DNA from: CAIXLI01 sp964587125
Lineage (GTDB): Bacteria; Pseudomonadota; Alphaproteobacteria; UBA9219
Direction: 5' to 3'
Length of the DNA: 64,000 nt
NCBI GenBank assembly: GCA_964587125.1
Contig: CAZPKC010000003.1
Location: 1 to 64,000, forward strand
The notes under the pieces are model-generated. The model worked only from the letters and a program-made list of their open reading frames with translations, was not told the DNA's origin and made no database searches. Positions 35,044 to 42,921 of this stretch are shown here, in pieces (within the stretch, counting starts at the first letter, position 1; each line of letters opens with the position of its first letter). The position numbers were made by a program, and so were the translations under genes.

Positions 35044-35484
35044 ATGGCGAAGCCTGTTTTGGTGCTTAATGGCCCGAACCTCAATATGCTCGGCGTTCGG
35101 GAACCGAAGATCTATGGAAAAGCAACGCTGAAAGACATCGAAGCTTTGTGCCACAAAACGGCAAAGAGCCTTGGGTTGAAGTGCGATTGCCGCCAGAGCA
35201 ATTCCGAGGATGAACTGATAAACTGGATTCAGGCGGCTCGAAAAACGCATGCCGCAATCATCATCAACGCGGCCGCTTTCAGCCATACTTCCGTGGCGCT
35301 CATGGAGGCGTTAACCTTAACCGGGCTTCCCGTCGTCGAGGTTCACATCACAAATATCCATGCCCGCGAAGAGTTTAGGCATCATTCCTACATTTCGCGC
35401 ACGGCCAAGGCCGTTATATGCGGATGTGGCATTGATGGCTATGCCTATGCTATGAAGACCGTCGCCAAACTATTAAAATCTTGA
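35044..35484 (+). CDS. aroQ: 3-dehydroquinate dehydratase, type II
   Basis: A 146-residue enzyme of the shikimate pathway. It has the type II signature VLNGPNLNMLGVREP with the flexible active-site loop, INAAAFSHTSVALMEAL and VEVHITNIHAREEFRHHSYIS. It lies 30 bp past the DsbA-like gene and just before accBC, an order conserved in many alphaproteobacteria. Confidence 0.97.
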   Translation: MAKPVLVLNGPNLNMLGVREPKIYGKATLKDIEALCHKTAKSLGLKCDCRQSNSEDELINWIQAARKTHAAIIINAAAFSHTSVALMEALTLTGLPVVEVHITNIHAREEFRHHSYISRTAKAVICGCGIDGYAYAMKTVAKLLKS

Positions 35485-35500
35485 GGCGGGATATTAGCTT

Positions 35501-35947
35501 ATGCCTAAAACAAACAAATTCGACCTCGATATCGCCTCCATCCGGAAGCTCGCGAAGCTTTTGGAAGAGACGGGACTGAGCGAAATCGAGTACGCCGAAG
35601 GCGACCGCAAAATCCGTTGCGTCGGGCCTCGCGCGGAAACGTTTCAAATGGCGGCGCCCGTCGCGGCTCTTGCTCCTGCCGCCACAGAGCCCGAGGCGAA
35701 AAAGGAACCAAGCGGAACTCCTATTCCGTCGCCAATGGTCGGCACCGTTTATATGGCGCCTTCTCCTGGCGCGCCTCCTTTCATCAAGGTGGGAGACAAG
35801 GTCAAGGAAGGCGATACGCTTCTCATCATCGAAGCGATGAAGGTCATGAATCCGATCAAGGCTCCCCAAGCAGGAACCGTCGGATCGATCCTTGCCGAAG
35901 ACGCCAAGCCTGTCGAGTTTGGCGATATTCTTGTCGTGCTCGAATAG
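35501..35947 (+). CDS. accB: Biotin carboxyl carrier protein of acetyl-CoA carboxylase
   Basis: A 148-residue protein with an N-terminal helical segment, a Pro/Ala-rich hinge (about 50-75) and a biotinyl domain (about 75-148). The biotin-accepting lysine is K114 in IIEAMKVMNPI, one residue different from the usual AMKMMN. PSPMVGTVYMAPSPGAPPF is the typical domain start. It is followed nine bases later by accC, with which it forms the carboxylase subcomplex. Confidence 0.96.
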   Translation: MPKTNKFDLDIASIRKLAKLLEETGLSEIEYAEGDRKIRCVGPRAETFQMAAPVAALAPAATEPEAKKEPSGTPIPSPMVGTVYMAPSPGAPPFIKVGDKVKEGDTLLIIEAMKVMNPIKAPQAGTVGSILAEDAKPVEFGDILVVLE

Positions 35948-35955
35948 AGGCGCCT

Positions 35956-37296
35956 TTGTTTGAAAAAATCCTCATTGCCAACCGCGGAGAGATCGCCTTG
36001 CGCATTCATCGCGCTTGCCGCGAAATGGGAATCCGCACCGTCGCGGTTCATTCGACGGCGGACGCCGACGCCATGCACGTGCGTTTAGCCGACGAAAGCG
36101 TTTGCATCGGCCCTCCGCCCGCCAAACTCAGTTATCTGAACATTCCGGCCATTCTGACCGCCGCGTCGATTACAGGCGCGGACGCGATCCATCCGGGCAT
36201 AGGCTTTATGTCGGAAAACGCCGCTTTCGCGGAAATGGTCGAACAACACGGCTTTACTTTCATCGGCCCCACTCCCGAACACATCCGCATGATGGGCGAC
36301 AAGGTGACGGCGAAAAAAACGGTCAAGGATTTAGGCCTACCCGCCGTTCCTGGTTCCGAAGGCGCGTTGAAGGATTTGGACGACGCGAAAAAAGTCGCGG
36401 GCGACATCGGCTATCCGGTTCTTATCAAGGCGTCGGCGGGCGGAGGCGGGAAAGGAATGAAGGTCGCGGAATCCCCCGAACAAATCGAAGACGCCTATAA
36501 TCTCGCGCGAAGCGAGGCTTTGGCCGCGTTCGGCAACGACGAAGTTTACATGGAGAAGTATCTCCAGAAGCCGCGCCACATTGAAGTGCAATTGCTTGGA
36601 GACACGCATGGCAACGCCGTTCACTTCTTCGACCGAGATTGCTCCATTCAAAGGCGCCACCAAAAAGTCATCGAAGAAGCCCCCTCCCCCGGCCTCAATG
36701 CGTCGGAGCGCGAGAGCATCGGCGAGCTTGCGGCAAGCGTCATTCGCCGCATCGGCTATCGCGGCGTCGGCACGATCGAATTTCTCTATGAAAATGGGAA
36801 GTTCTATTTCATCGAGATGAACACGCGCTTGCAGATCGAGCATACGATTACGGAAATGGTCACGGGAATCGATCTGGTGCGCGAGCAGATTCGCGTCGCC
36901 GCAGGATTGCCTCTGGGCTTTCAGCAAAGCGAAATCAAGGTCAACGGACACGCGATCGAATGCCGCATCAATGCCGAAAATCCGGAAACTTTCGCGCCTT
37001 CGCCCGGCAAAATCGCGGGATATCATCCCCCGGGGGGCTTGGGCGTGCGCGTGGATAGCGCCCTCTACGACGGCTATCGCGTACCGCCGCACTACGACAG
37101 CATGATCGCCAAATTGATCGTCCACGGAACCAACAGGAACGAATGCCTTCTGCGCCTGCGCCGTGCCCTGGAGGAGTTCGTCATCGGCGGCATAGACACT
37201 ACTCTATCTTTGCACCGACGCCTCATTTCGGAGCAAGACTTCATCAACGGCGACTACGACATCCATTGGCTGGAAAACTTCCTTGAAAGGAAGTAA
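35956..37296 (+). CDS. accC: Biotin carboxylase subunit of acetyl-CoA carboxylase
   Basis: A 446-residue ATP-grasp enzyme that carboxylates biotin on AccB. It begins FEKILIANRGEIALRI, so the start is a TTG at 35956; the reading frame extends further upstream over accB, but that part is out of frame with known AccC proteins. Visible motifs are the glycine-rich ATP loop KASAGGGGKGMK, the metal ligands in EFLYENGKFYFIEMNTRLQ and the RCRINAE-like ECRINAENP. The usual VEHPVTE reads IEHTITE here, a small departure at the active-site edge. Confidence 0.96.
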   Translation: MFEKILIANRGEIALRIHRACREMGIRTVAVHSTADADAMHVRLADESVCIGPPPAKLSYLNIPAILTAASITGADAIHPGIGFMSENAAFAEMVEQHGFTFIGPTPEHIRMMGDKVTAKKTVKDLGLPAVPGSEGALKDLDDAKKVAGDIGYPVLIKASAGGGGKGMKVAESPEQIEDAYNLARSEALAAFGNDEVYMEKYLQKPRHIEVQLLGDTHGNAVHFFDRDCSIQRRHQKVIEEAPSPGLNASERESIGELAASVIRRIGYRGVGTIEFLYENGKFYFIEMNTRLQIEHTITEMVTGIDLVREQIRVAAGLPLGFQQSEIKVNGHAIECRINAENPETFAPSPGKIAGYHPPGGLGVRVDSALYDGYRVPPHYDSMIAKLIVHGTNRNECLLRLRRALEEFVIGGIDTTLSLHRRLISEQDFINGDYDIHWLENFLERK

Positions 37297-37451
37297 TGCC
37301 AACCATCGCAAGAAGGGACTCGCCTAGGTCACGAGCGGTTGCGGGCAGCGCGGCGCAGTAAAACAAGCGCATCAACAAGAGACAAGCGAAGCGCAGAGCG
37401 AGTGACGTCAAACCCCGCAGCCAATTTCATTGATCGTTTGGTATGATGCCT

Positions 37452-37787
37452 TCAGCCCTTGAATATGTTCATCAGCTTCTGTTCGAACTGTTCGCGGGTC
37501 TGTTCTTCGGCCATTTTGTCTTGCATATAAACAAGGGCCGAGTTGACGACCAATTCGGCGACTTTGTCCATCTTTTTGCCGATCTTGGCTTCGAAAACCG
37601 CTTTCATCTTTTGTTTGAGAAGTTCGTGATGCGCGCTTTTCGCGAGGCAGAGAAATTCTTCGGCTTTACCCTTGCTGCCGCATATGCAAGCGGGGCAGCC
37701 GCATGAGCTTTTTCCGGAACATCCGCATGAGGATGTAGATTCGCTCGAAGCGCCGATATCGCAACGTCCTGATTTGCATTCTTGCAT
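37452..37787 (-). CDS. Small cysteine-rich protein of unknown function
   Basis: A 111-residue protein with a cysteine-rich N-terminal part: nine cysteines in about 38 residues, including SCGCSGKSSCGCPACIC, and a helical C-terminal part (about 45-111). The start at 37787 is chosen for its GGAAGGAA seven bases upstream; a longer frame to 37859 lacks this. The cysteine block is of the kind that binds zinc, copper or an iron-sulfur cluster, which is inference. It is a lone gene on the minus strand between accC and aat. The gap 37297-37451 shows nothing. Confidence 0.65.
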   Translation of the reverse strand: MQECKSGRCDIGASSESTSSCGCSGKSSCGCPACICGSKGKAEEFLCLAKSAHHELLKQKMKAVFEAKIGKKMDKVAELVVNSALVYMQDKMAEEQTREQFEQKLMNIFKG

Positions 37788-37976
37788 GTTATGTTCCTTC
37801 CCGTTAGAGGTTAGACAACTTTCTTGGCACAAAGCCACGCCGCAATTTACACGATCCAAATTCTTTTAACAAGCATGCGTCCCCTTATGTAAACATCGTT
37901 AACTTTTAAAAATAAATTCGAGGATTTCTTCCGGCGGCCTATTGACAGCTTCCTTTCGCCGCCTTTGAATGAGCGA

Positions 37977-38657
37977 ATGTCAAGCCGTTCCTTGCCGTTT
38001 CCGACCCCTACGATGCTCCTGAATGCTTATGCTGCGGGCATTTTTCCCATGGCAGAAAGCGCAGAAGCACGGGATTTGCATTGGTTTGACCCTCCGGTGC
38101 GCGCGCTTCTTCCTCTCGATTCCAAATTTCATATTCCTCGCAGATTAGCGCGCACGCTGCGGCAACATCCTTATGAAGTGACTTTAAATCATGCCTTTCA
38201 AGACGTTATGAAAGGGTGCGCCGAACCTCGGACGGGACGCGAACGAACGTGGATCAATTCCGAAATCCTGAGGCTTTACACATCATTGTATTATCGAGGC
38301 AACGCCCATTCGATCGAAGTCTGGGAAAACAGGGAGCTTGTCGGCGGTTTATACGGCGTTTCGATGGGGGGTGCCTTTTTCGGCGAGAGCATGTTTGCCC
38401 GTAAAAGAGACGCCAGCAAGATCGCGCTCGTTTATTTGATCGGCCTGCTGCGACACTATGGATACAAGCTGCTCGATACTCAATTCCAAACGCCGCATTT
38501 GGAACGCTTCGGGACTTTCGAAGTTATTCGCTCGATCTATCTGTCGATGTTGGATGACGCCATTAAAATGCGCGTCAAGCCTTTCTCGCTCTATCCCCAT
38601 TGGGATCAATTGTTGGCGGATGTCTTGTCTTTGCAGGCGGTCACCCAGATATCGTAG
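37977..38657 (+). CDS. aat: Leucyl/phenylalanyl-tRNA-protein transferase
   Basis: A protein of about 226 residues that attaches Leu or Phe from tRNA to N-terminal Arg or Lys and so marks proteins for ClpAP. AYAAGIFPMAE, WFDPPVRALLPL, RTWINSEI, HSIEVWENRELVGGLYGVSMGGAFFGESMFA and DTQFQTPHLERFG follow the family closely. ATG at 37977 is preferred to an upstream TTG at 37965. Its 3' end overlaps the convergent DUF2155 gene by 52 bp. Confidence 0.95.
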   Translation: MSSRSLPFPTPTMLLNAYAAGIFPMAESAEARDLHWFDPPVRALLPLDSKFHIPRRLARTLRQHPYEVTLNHAFQDVMKGCAEPRTGRERTWINSEILRLYTSLYYRGNAHSIEVWENRELVGGLYGVSMGGAFFGESMFARKRDASKIALVYLIGLLRHYGYKLLDTQFQTPHLERFGTFEVIRSIYLSMLDDAIKMRVKPFSLYPHWDQLLADVLSLQAVTQIS

Positions 38658-39001
38658 ACCGGATGTTCCATCGCCGATAGCGCCGGGCTGGAGGCAAACA
38701 TCCAGCCCTGAAAAACCGCATCGCTTGGCGCGCCGGGCTTGATTTCGCTGATCTCAAGATAAGCTGCGGATTCGGGAGGCGATTCTTCCGGCAGCGTCAC
38801 GCGGCAGGTTCTGGCCACGATGCTTATCGTGCCGAACTGGACTGCCTTGCCGACGGGAAGGTCTATTTCCTCCACGCGCGCCGTCATTTTATCGAGCGCG
38901 CGCACAACGGCGATGGGCTGTTCTTGCGTCGGCACGACGGCCGACGCCGAAGCGGGCTGAAAGAGAACGAGAGCCGCAAAAAGAATCGGGATTATTCGCA
39001 T
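38606..39001 (-). CDS. DUF2155 periplasmic protein
   Basis: A 131-residue exported protein with a signal peptide (about 1-21, ending PASASA). The mature part matches DUF2155: IAVVRALDKMTARV, FGTISIVARTC, AYLEI, FQGWMFASSPALSAMEHPVYDIWVTAC with two cysteines. The gene stands between aat and the mlaD-like gene as in other alphaproteobacteria. It starts just one base past the mlaD-like stop. The function of DUF2155 is not known; a link with complex I or lipid transport has only been inferred from neighbourhood. Confidence 0.9.
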   Translation of the reverse strand: MRIIPILFAALVLFQPASASAVVPTQEQPIAVVRALDKMTARVEEIDLPVGKAVQFGTISIVARTCRVTLPEESPPESAAYLEISEIKPGAPSDAVFQGWMFASSPALSAMEHPVYDIWVTACKDKTSANN

Positions 39002-39002
39002 G

Positions 39003-39509
39003 TCACGGATGCGCCGGAGGATCGGCGGGCTTGCCCGCGGGAGTATCGCCGCGTTTATTGCTGTAGATCAGCTGTCCGATCAAATCGTCAAGGCGCATCG
39101 GCGCTTGCGTGCGCGTAATGCGGCCCGTGCCGTCAGACTTGATCATCGTTTCGTCGACTCCGGGCTCGAGCGACATGTATTTTCCGCCGAGCAGGCTTTC
39201 GGACGCCACAAGCGCCATCGTGTCGGTCGGCAATTGCACGGAAGGATCGAGCGTCATCGATACGGTCACGAGAAACTGATTGGGTCCAGGATCTGTGTTT
39301 AATTTCAGACTTTGAACGGAGCCGACTTTCACGCCGTTGATTTTGACGTCCGTGCCGTCCTTGACGCCGTCAACCATCGGAAAATTCGCCGTGACGATAT
39401 AGCCGCTGACCTTGTTCAGATTGGCGCTGGAATAGGCGAAAGTCATGAACAATCCAGCCATCGCCAAGACGATCGCGCCGAGAATTGTTTCGAATACATT
39501 GTGTCTCAT
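39003..39509 (-). CDS. mlaD: MlaD-like phospholipid-transport substrate-binding protein
   Basis: A 168-residue protein with one N-terminal membrane anchor (about 8-28) and an MCE/MlaD domain (about 38-118), with VDGVKDGTDVKINGVKVGSV and ASESLLGGKYMSLEPG. The family forms a hexameric ring in the periplasm that carries phospholipids between membranes. mlaE, mlaF and mlaC are not in this window, so the rest of the transporter is elsewhere. It is between NDUFA12 and DUF2155 on the same strand. Confidence 0.93.
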   Translation of the reverse strand: MRHNVFETILGAIVLAMAGLFMTFAYSSANLNKVSGYIVTANFPMVDGVKDGTDVKINGVKVGSVQSLKLNTDPGPNQFLVTVSMTLDPSVQLPTDTMALVASESLLGGKYMSLEPGVDETMIKSDGTGRITRTQAPMRLDDLIGQLIYSNKRGDTPAGKPADPPAHP

Positions 39510-39522
39510 AATATTCCTCTGA

Positions 39523-39921
39523 TTAGGCTTGCTCGGGTTTCCACAATTTATAGTTTACAGAAGCGGGGCCTTCGCCTTCCGGCGAAGAAGGACTCCATGC
39601 CTCGGGTGTTCCTGTTCTATTTGAAATGTGCAGCTTTTGCCAGACCTTACGCATGCTTTCGGATATCGGCGCGTTGGCGGTGTAATGCAGCCAGATATGC
39701 CATTCGGGAGGGATTTTGGTCGGTTCCGGCTCGCCCGCGTATAAGACCCAACGTTTTTGCCGAACGCGGCTTCCGTTAGGCGCGCGTAGTTTTCCTCGCT
39801 CGCAATAATAACGGTTTCCGAAAGAATCGCGCCCGACTTCCCTGCCGCACAAAAACGTTTGCAGCAAAGTTCCCATTTGCGAGACGCGGCGAACGAAGGA
39901 GAAGTTTTCGGAGGTGGGCAT
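39523..39921 (-). CDS. NDUFA12-family complex I subunit
   Basis: A 132-residue protein of the NDUFA12 (B17.2) family, an accessory subunit of NADH:ubiquinone oxidoreductase found in alphaproteobacteria and mitochondria. Typical parts are RYYCERG, RWVLYAGEPEPTKIPPEWHIWLHY and the C-terminal YKLWKPEQ. The length is as usual. It starts the NDUFA12-mlaD-DUF2155 run. Confidence 0.95.
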   Translation of the reverse strand: MPTSENFSFVRRVSQMGTLLQTFLCGREVGRDSFGNRYYCERGKLRAPNGSRVRQKRWVLYAGEPEPTKIPPEWHIWLHYTANAPISESMRKVWQKLHISNRTGTPEAWSPSSPEGEGPASVNYKLWKPEQA

Positions 39922-39990
39922 TCGGAATTCGGGATTCGAGTAAAGCTGTGGTGTTTATAAATGTTGTTTCGAGGGTTGAGAACAGAAAAG

Positions 39991-40022
39991 TGATAAGGAA
40001 AAGCTTAAGCTTTTCCTTATCA
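39991..40022. repeat. 32-bp perfect palindrome
   Basis: TGATAAGGAAAAGCTT at 39991-40006 is followed without a spacer by its exact reverse complement at 40007-40022. It is in the divergent gap between the NDUFA12 gene and the NrdJ-like gene, directly before a REP pair. Confidence 0.9.
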
Positions 40023-40118
40023 TCCCCGCGAAGGCGGGAATCCTGTGCCGCGTCCGCGGCGCATTTGTGTCATGAGAGCCTCGTATTTTATAAATGCAGC
40101 AAAAAAATGGATTCCCGC
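40021..40118. repeat. REP pair
   Basis: A REP unit ATCCCCGCGAAGGCGGGAAT (40022-40041) is followed at 40109-40118 by the inverse GGATTCCCGC. Between them lies a smaller hairpin with GCCGCG and CGCGGC. Two units in opposite orientation are the classic arrangement of bacterial interspersed mosaic elements. Confidence 0.7.
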
Positions 40119-40196
40119 TCTTGCCACGCCGAAGCCTTGGCGAAGATGCGCGCGGAAATGATAACAAGTACCCTGTTAGTAACTTTTTCTTTATAC

Positions 40197-40247
40197 CCAC
40201 CATATTTTGTGGCATAAGGCTGTTATCATACCTTATGTTGTGGATAA
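40197..40247 (+). promoter_or_regulatory. Tandem NrdR-box-like sites with an overlapping DnaA box
   Basis: CCACCATATTTTGTGG (40197-40212) and ATACCTTATGTTGTGG (40228-40243) match the NrdR consensus aCACwAtATaTwGTGt at about 12 and 11 of 16 places and are spaced 31 bp start to start, three helical turns, as known for NrdR pairs. TGTGGATAA (40239-40247) is a perfect DnaA box on the minus strand. They lie 25-75 bp before the NrdJ-like gene. Consensus is from memory and was not scored by matrix. Confidence 0.7.
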
Positions 40248-40271
40248 CTTTTTTGGCCGAAGTCTGAACGC

Positions 40272-42338
40272 ATGTCTAATATCATAAGAAAACACGAATT
40301 CTTGCTCCCTGTCGCGCGACTTTTTACGCGCGGCATGGACGACGCTTTCGACTCGATCCCTTTTCAGTCGAGCGAATCGTTCGGGGACGAGGCTTCCCCT
40401 GCTCTAACTTCGCCTTCAACGTGGAGCGCGGAAGCCGTATCGGTTATGGCCGAAGCGGCCTGTCCCGCCGTTCCCGCCGATTTGCGAGCCAACGAGGAAA
40501 ACACGGTTCCAAGCTGGTTGTGGCGTCATCGGCACGGCAGCGCGCGCCGCGAGACCGAAGCCGATTTACGCGATATTTTCAATCGCGCCGTTGGCTCGGC
40601 AGCCGCCAAAGCGTGGAAATTGGGCCTCTTCACCAGCGAAAAACACGCCCGCGCTTTCTACGACGAAACGCGCTATGCCCTCATGCAACGGAACATCGCG
40701 TTCGCGCCCGAAGTTCTTTCGACGTGGGGTTTGTCGTGGGCTTACGGAATCGAAGAAACGCCGAAACACGCTGAAAAGCCGGTTTCGCAAGAACCGCAGC
40801 TTTCCAACGCCGCTATCGACACATTGATCGGGAAAACGAAAAACGCGGCATCGGCGGCTTTATGGAAAAAACTTTTCGCGGCGCGCGGCAAGGAATTTTC
40901 GACCGTTTCGCTTCGCTTGTGCGACATTGCGACCGATTGGTATTCCTCTTCGCCAAATCCAGCGCGTGCCGCGATCGACCTTTTGGCGCTGCGCCATAAT
41001 GACGGCAGCATCAATATATCCGCGCTTCGCCAAACCGCGCGACTTATGACGATTCTGCTCGATTTACAGGAACGCCCGGATGTGACGATAGGATTCGCCA
41101 ATTTAGCGCCTTTGCTTTTGGCCTTTGGCCTCGCCTACGACAGCGACGCAGCGCGCGCGCTGGCAGCCTCGCTTGCCGCGCTCGTAACGGCGGAATGTAC
41201 GGCGACTTCGGCGGAAATGGCGGCTTTGCGCGGCATGAGCGTCGAATTTTCGGACAATCGCGAAGCCGTGATGCGGTCTTTGCGCAATCACCGTCGCGCC
41301 GTATATGGGGATGACAACGATTACGAAAAACTATCTGTTTTGCCTTCGCCTTTGCCGTTGAAGAATTGCCCCGATCTGGCTTTGGTCGCGGAAGCGCAAA
41401 GGCGCTGGGACGAAGCGCTCGAACTCGCCCGCGCCTTCGGCCTCCGCGCAACGCAAGCGACGGATTTGACTCCTTCGCCCGTTCTGGCGGTTCTGATGGC
41501 AAGCTCTTCGCAAGGGTTGGAGCCGATGCGAAGCCTGACCTGTCTGAAGCCGGACGATTCCGGCGCGCCGCGTTGCCTTTTGCATCCCGCCGTGAGCGAA
41601 GCTTTCATGCGCATGGATTATCCGCGCACCACGGTAAACGCCGCCGTGCAGAATATTGTCGGCGCGTGCAGCTTGCGGAAAGCTCCTCACATCAACGCTT
41701 CTTCTCTTAAGGCGCGCGGACTGACCGACGTGGCTTTGGAAAAGATCGAAGCTTATTTGCCTTGCGTTACCTCGATCAGGCTTGCCGTGACGCCGTGGAT
41801 CGTCGGCCCCGATTTCTGCCATAAGCAGTTGAAAATTTCGGTGAAGGAAATTGAATCGCCGAACTTCGATTTGTTGCGGCGTTTGGGTTTTACGGATGCC
41901 GAAGTCGGCGAGGCAAATATTTATTGCTATGGCTATGGCACAGCGCGGAATGCCAAGTCATTGCCTTTGCGGGACAGGCCCTTGTTCGCATGCGGAGACG
42001 AAGTGAGCGGCGAAGCGCGGATACGCATGGCGGTTTCCGTGCAGAGTTTTATTTCGGGCGACGCCGGTTTGGCCGTTCGCCTGCCCGCCGCGCAAAGCGT
42101 CCAGCGCGGCGCGGAGACAACGCTTTCGGCTTGGAAGGGCGGCTTGAAATCGCTCACGCTCGTTTTCGATCCGGAGATTGAGGCAAAGCCAATTCTTAAA
42201 GTAGCGGCGCGCAAGATTAAGGCTTCAGCGCGCCTCATCGCCAAACCCGCTTCAACGATTCAACGCCGCCGCATCGCGAAACGCGCGCCGGTTTTGGCAG
42301 TGAAAAAGGCCGCGAGCGCGCGGCGCGGTGCGAGATAA
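40272..42338 (+). CDS. Degenerate class II ribonucleotide reductase (NrdJ) paralogue lacking the catalytic core
   Basis: A 688-residue protein I read as a diverged, shortened NrdJ. Residues 70-163 follow the NrdJ N-terminus (ANEENTVPSWLWR; AFYDETRYALMQ; WGLSWAYGIE) and residues about 218-620 the C-terminal half (ALRQTARLMTILLDL; GLAYDSDAARALAASLAALV; SAEMAALRG; RNHRRAVYG; QSFISG; SLTLVFD). Between them some 250 residues of the 10-stranded barrel are missing. The place of the invariant NPCSE reads NPARA, so the catalytic cysteine and glutamate are lost, and PTGTIG reads PSPVLA. The last 50 residues are a Lys/Arg/Ala tail that could bind nucleic acid. It has NrdR-like boxes upstream, so it is probably expressed with the reductase regulon. 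The frame is open and codon use normal, so it is not simply a pseudogene. A regulatory or structural role is inference. Confidence 0.75.
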   Translation: MSNIIRKHEFLLPVARLFTRGMDDAFDSIPFQSSESFGDEASPALTSPSTWSAEAVSVMAEAACPAVPADLRANEENTVPSWLWRHRHGSARRETEADLRDIFNRAVGSAAAKAWKLGLFTSEKHARAFYDETRYALMQRNIAFAPEVLSTWGLSWAYGIEETPKHAEKPVSQEPQLSNAAIDTLIGKTKNAASAALWKKLFAARGKEFSTVSLRLCDIATDWYSSSPNPARAAIDLLALRHNDGSINISALRQTARLMTILLDLQERPDVTIGFANLAPLLLAFGLAYDSDAARALAASLAALVTAECTATSAEMAALRGMSVEFSDNREAVMRSLRNHRRAVYGDDNDYEKLSVLPSPLPLKNCPDLALVAEAQRRWDEALELARAFGLRATQATDLTPSPVLAVLMASSSQGLEPMRSLTCLKPDDSGAPRCLLHPAVSEAFMRMDYPRTTVNAAVQNIVGACSLRKAPHINASSLKARGLTDVALEKIEAYLPCVTSIRLAVTPWIVGPDFCHKQLKISVKEIESPNFDLLRRLGFTDAEVGEANIYCYGYGTARNAKSLPLRDRPLFACGDEVSGEARIRMAVSVQSFISGDAGLAVRLPAAQSVQRGAETTLSAWKGGLKSLTLVFDPEIEAKPILKVAARKIKASARLIAKPASTIQRRRIAKRAPVLAVKKAASARRGAR

Positions 42339-42485
42339 TAGCCCCCTTACAGAACCCGCTCGGACGAGGAAAATGCGAGGAGCGAGGCGCGCAGGACCGC
42401 AAGCGTACTTTGACGTACGTGCGGATCCGAGCACTGAAGCGACAAAGCAGTTTCCCGTCCGAGTTAGGGTTATGTAAGGGGGCTA
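42339..42485. repeat. 147-bp palindromic element (MITE-like)
   Basis: TAGCCCCCTTACA (42339-42351) pairs perfectly with 42473-42485; the next bases (AACCC-CTCGGACG-GGAAA against TTTCCCGTCCGAG-AGGGTT) extend the stem. The middle has its own hairpin CCGCAAGCGTAC / GTACGTGCGG. It starts directly after the stop codon of the NrdJ-like gene and ends at the T-tract of the tmRNA gene. The GCGTACTT...GTACGTG centre is shared with the element at 45584-45713. Confidence 0.8.
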
Positions 42486-42490
42486 AAAAG

Positions 42491-42800
42491 TGGGGGGATT
42501 CTGTTGCCCGGTTCCCCCCGGACCGCGTGCAAGCCACACCCAACCTTATTCCGCTAGGCGGAATTAGGCAGCGAGTGCAACCGTGCTCATGTCAACATTG
42601 TCGTTGGCATTTATTAAATTGACCCGATAACGGCGGTATCATGCCGGGCAAAAACCTTGCCTTTATTACGCGCGTCGATCCTATTTCGCCCCCGTCTAAC
42701 TTCGCGCTTTGCCCGAAGTTAGGTGGAGGCGCCGGGTACCGCCCCCGGGTCCGCAGCGTCTATTCTACAAGGCGTTTATCGCCATAGTCGGCAAGCCGAC
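42491..42800 (-). ncRNA. ssrA: Two-piece (circularly permuted) tmRNA
   Basis: Reading the minus strand, the acceptor piece (about 42722-42800) ends in GGTACCCGGCGCCTCCACC; a loop hairpin (TAACTTCG...CGAAGTTA) follows, then the coding piece from GGGGGCG (5' end about 42693) with AAATAGGATCGACGCG. GGGGGCG pairs with CGCCTCC, giving the G3-U70 pair that marks tmRNA for alanine. The tag frame at 42564-42608 encodes ANDNVDMSTVALAA and a TAA stop, like other alphaproteobacterial tags that begin ANDN and end in LAA/ALAA. A G/C-rich hairpin and CTTTTT end it. Piece ends are approximate. This RNA rescues stalled ribosomes with SmpB. Nothing else was seen in 42801-42921. Confidence 0.93.
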
Positions 42801-42921
42801 GGCTTATTTATAGCATGAAATGCGTTAAAAAAGTACAACGACACTCAATAAGCCTAAGTATCATTTATATAAATAAATACAGGCGGATAGCTTAAACACG
42901 CAGCCCGGCATCACGCGAAGG

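Noticed and set aside
35617..35955. N-terminal extension of accC by 113 residues in the same frame
   Set aside because: It overlaps accB in another frame, is Arg/Ser-rich in a way no biotin carboxylase is, and the family start FEKILIANRGE fits the TTG at 35956.
36337..37125. 262-codon minus-strand frame inside accC
   Set aside because: accC is certain from motifs; the reverse frame has no domain or ribosome-binding site.
40021..42485. CRISPR array around the repeats at 40.0 and 42.3-42.5 kb
   Set aside because: Repeats are palindromic singles with no regular spacer or repeat unit, and no cas gene is in the window.
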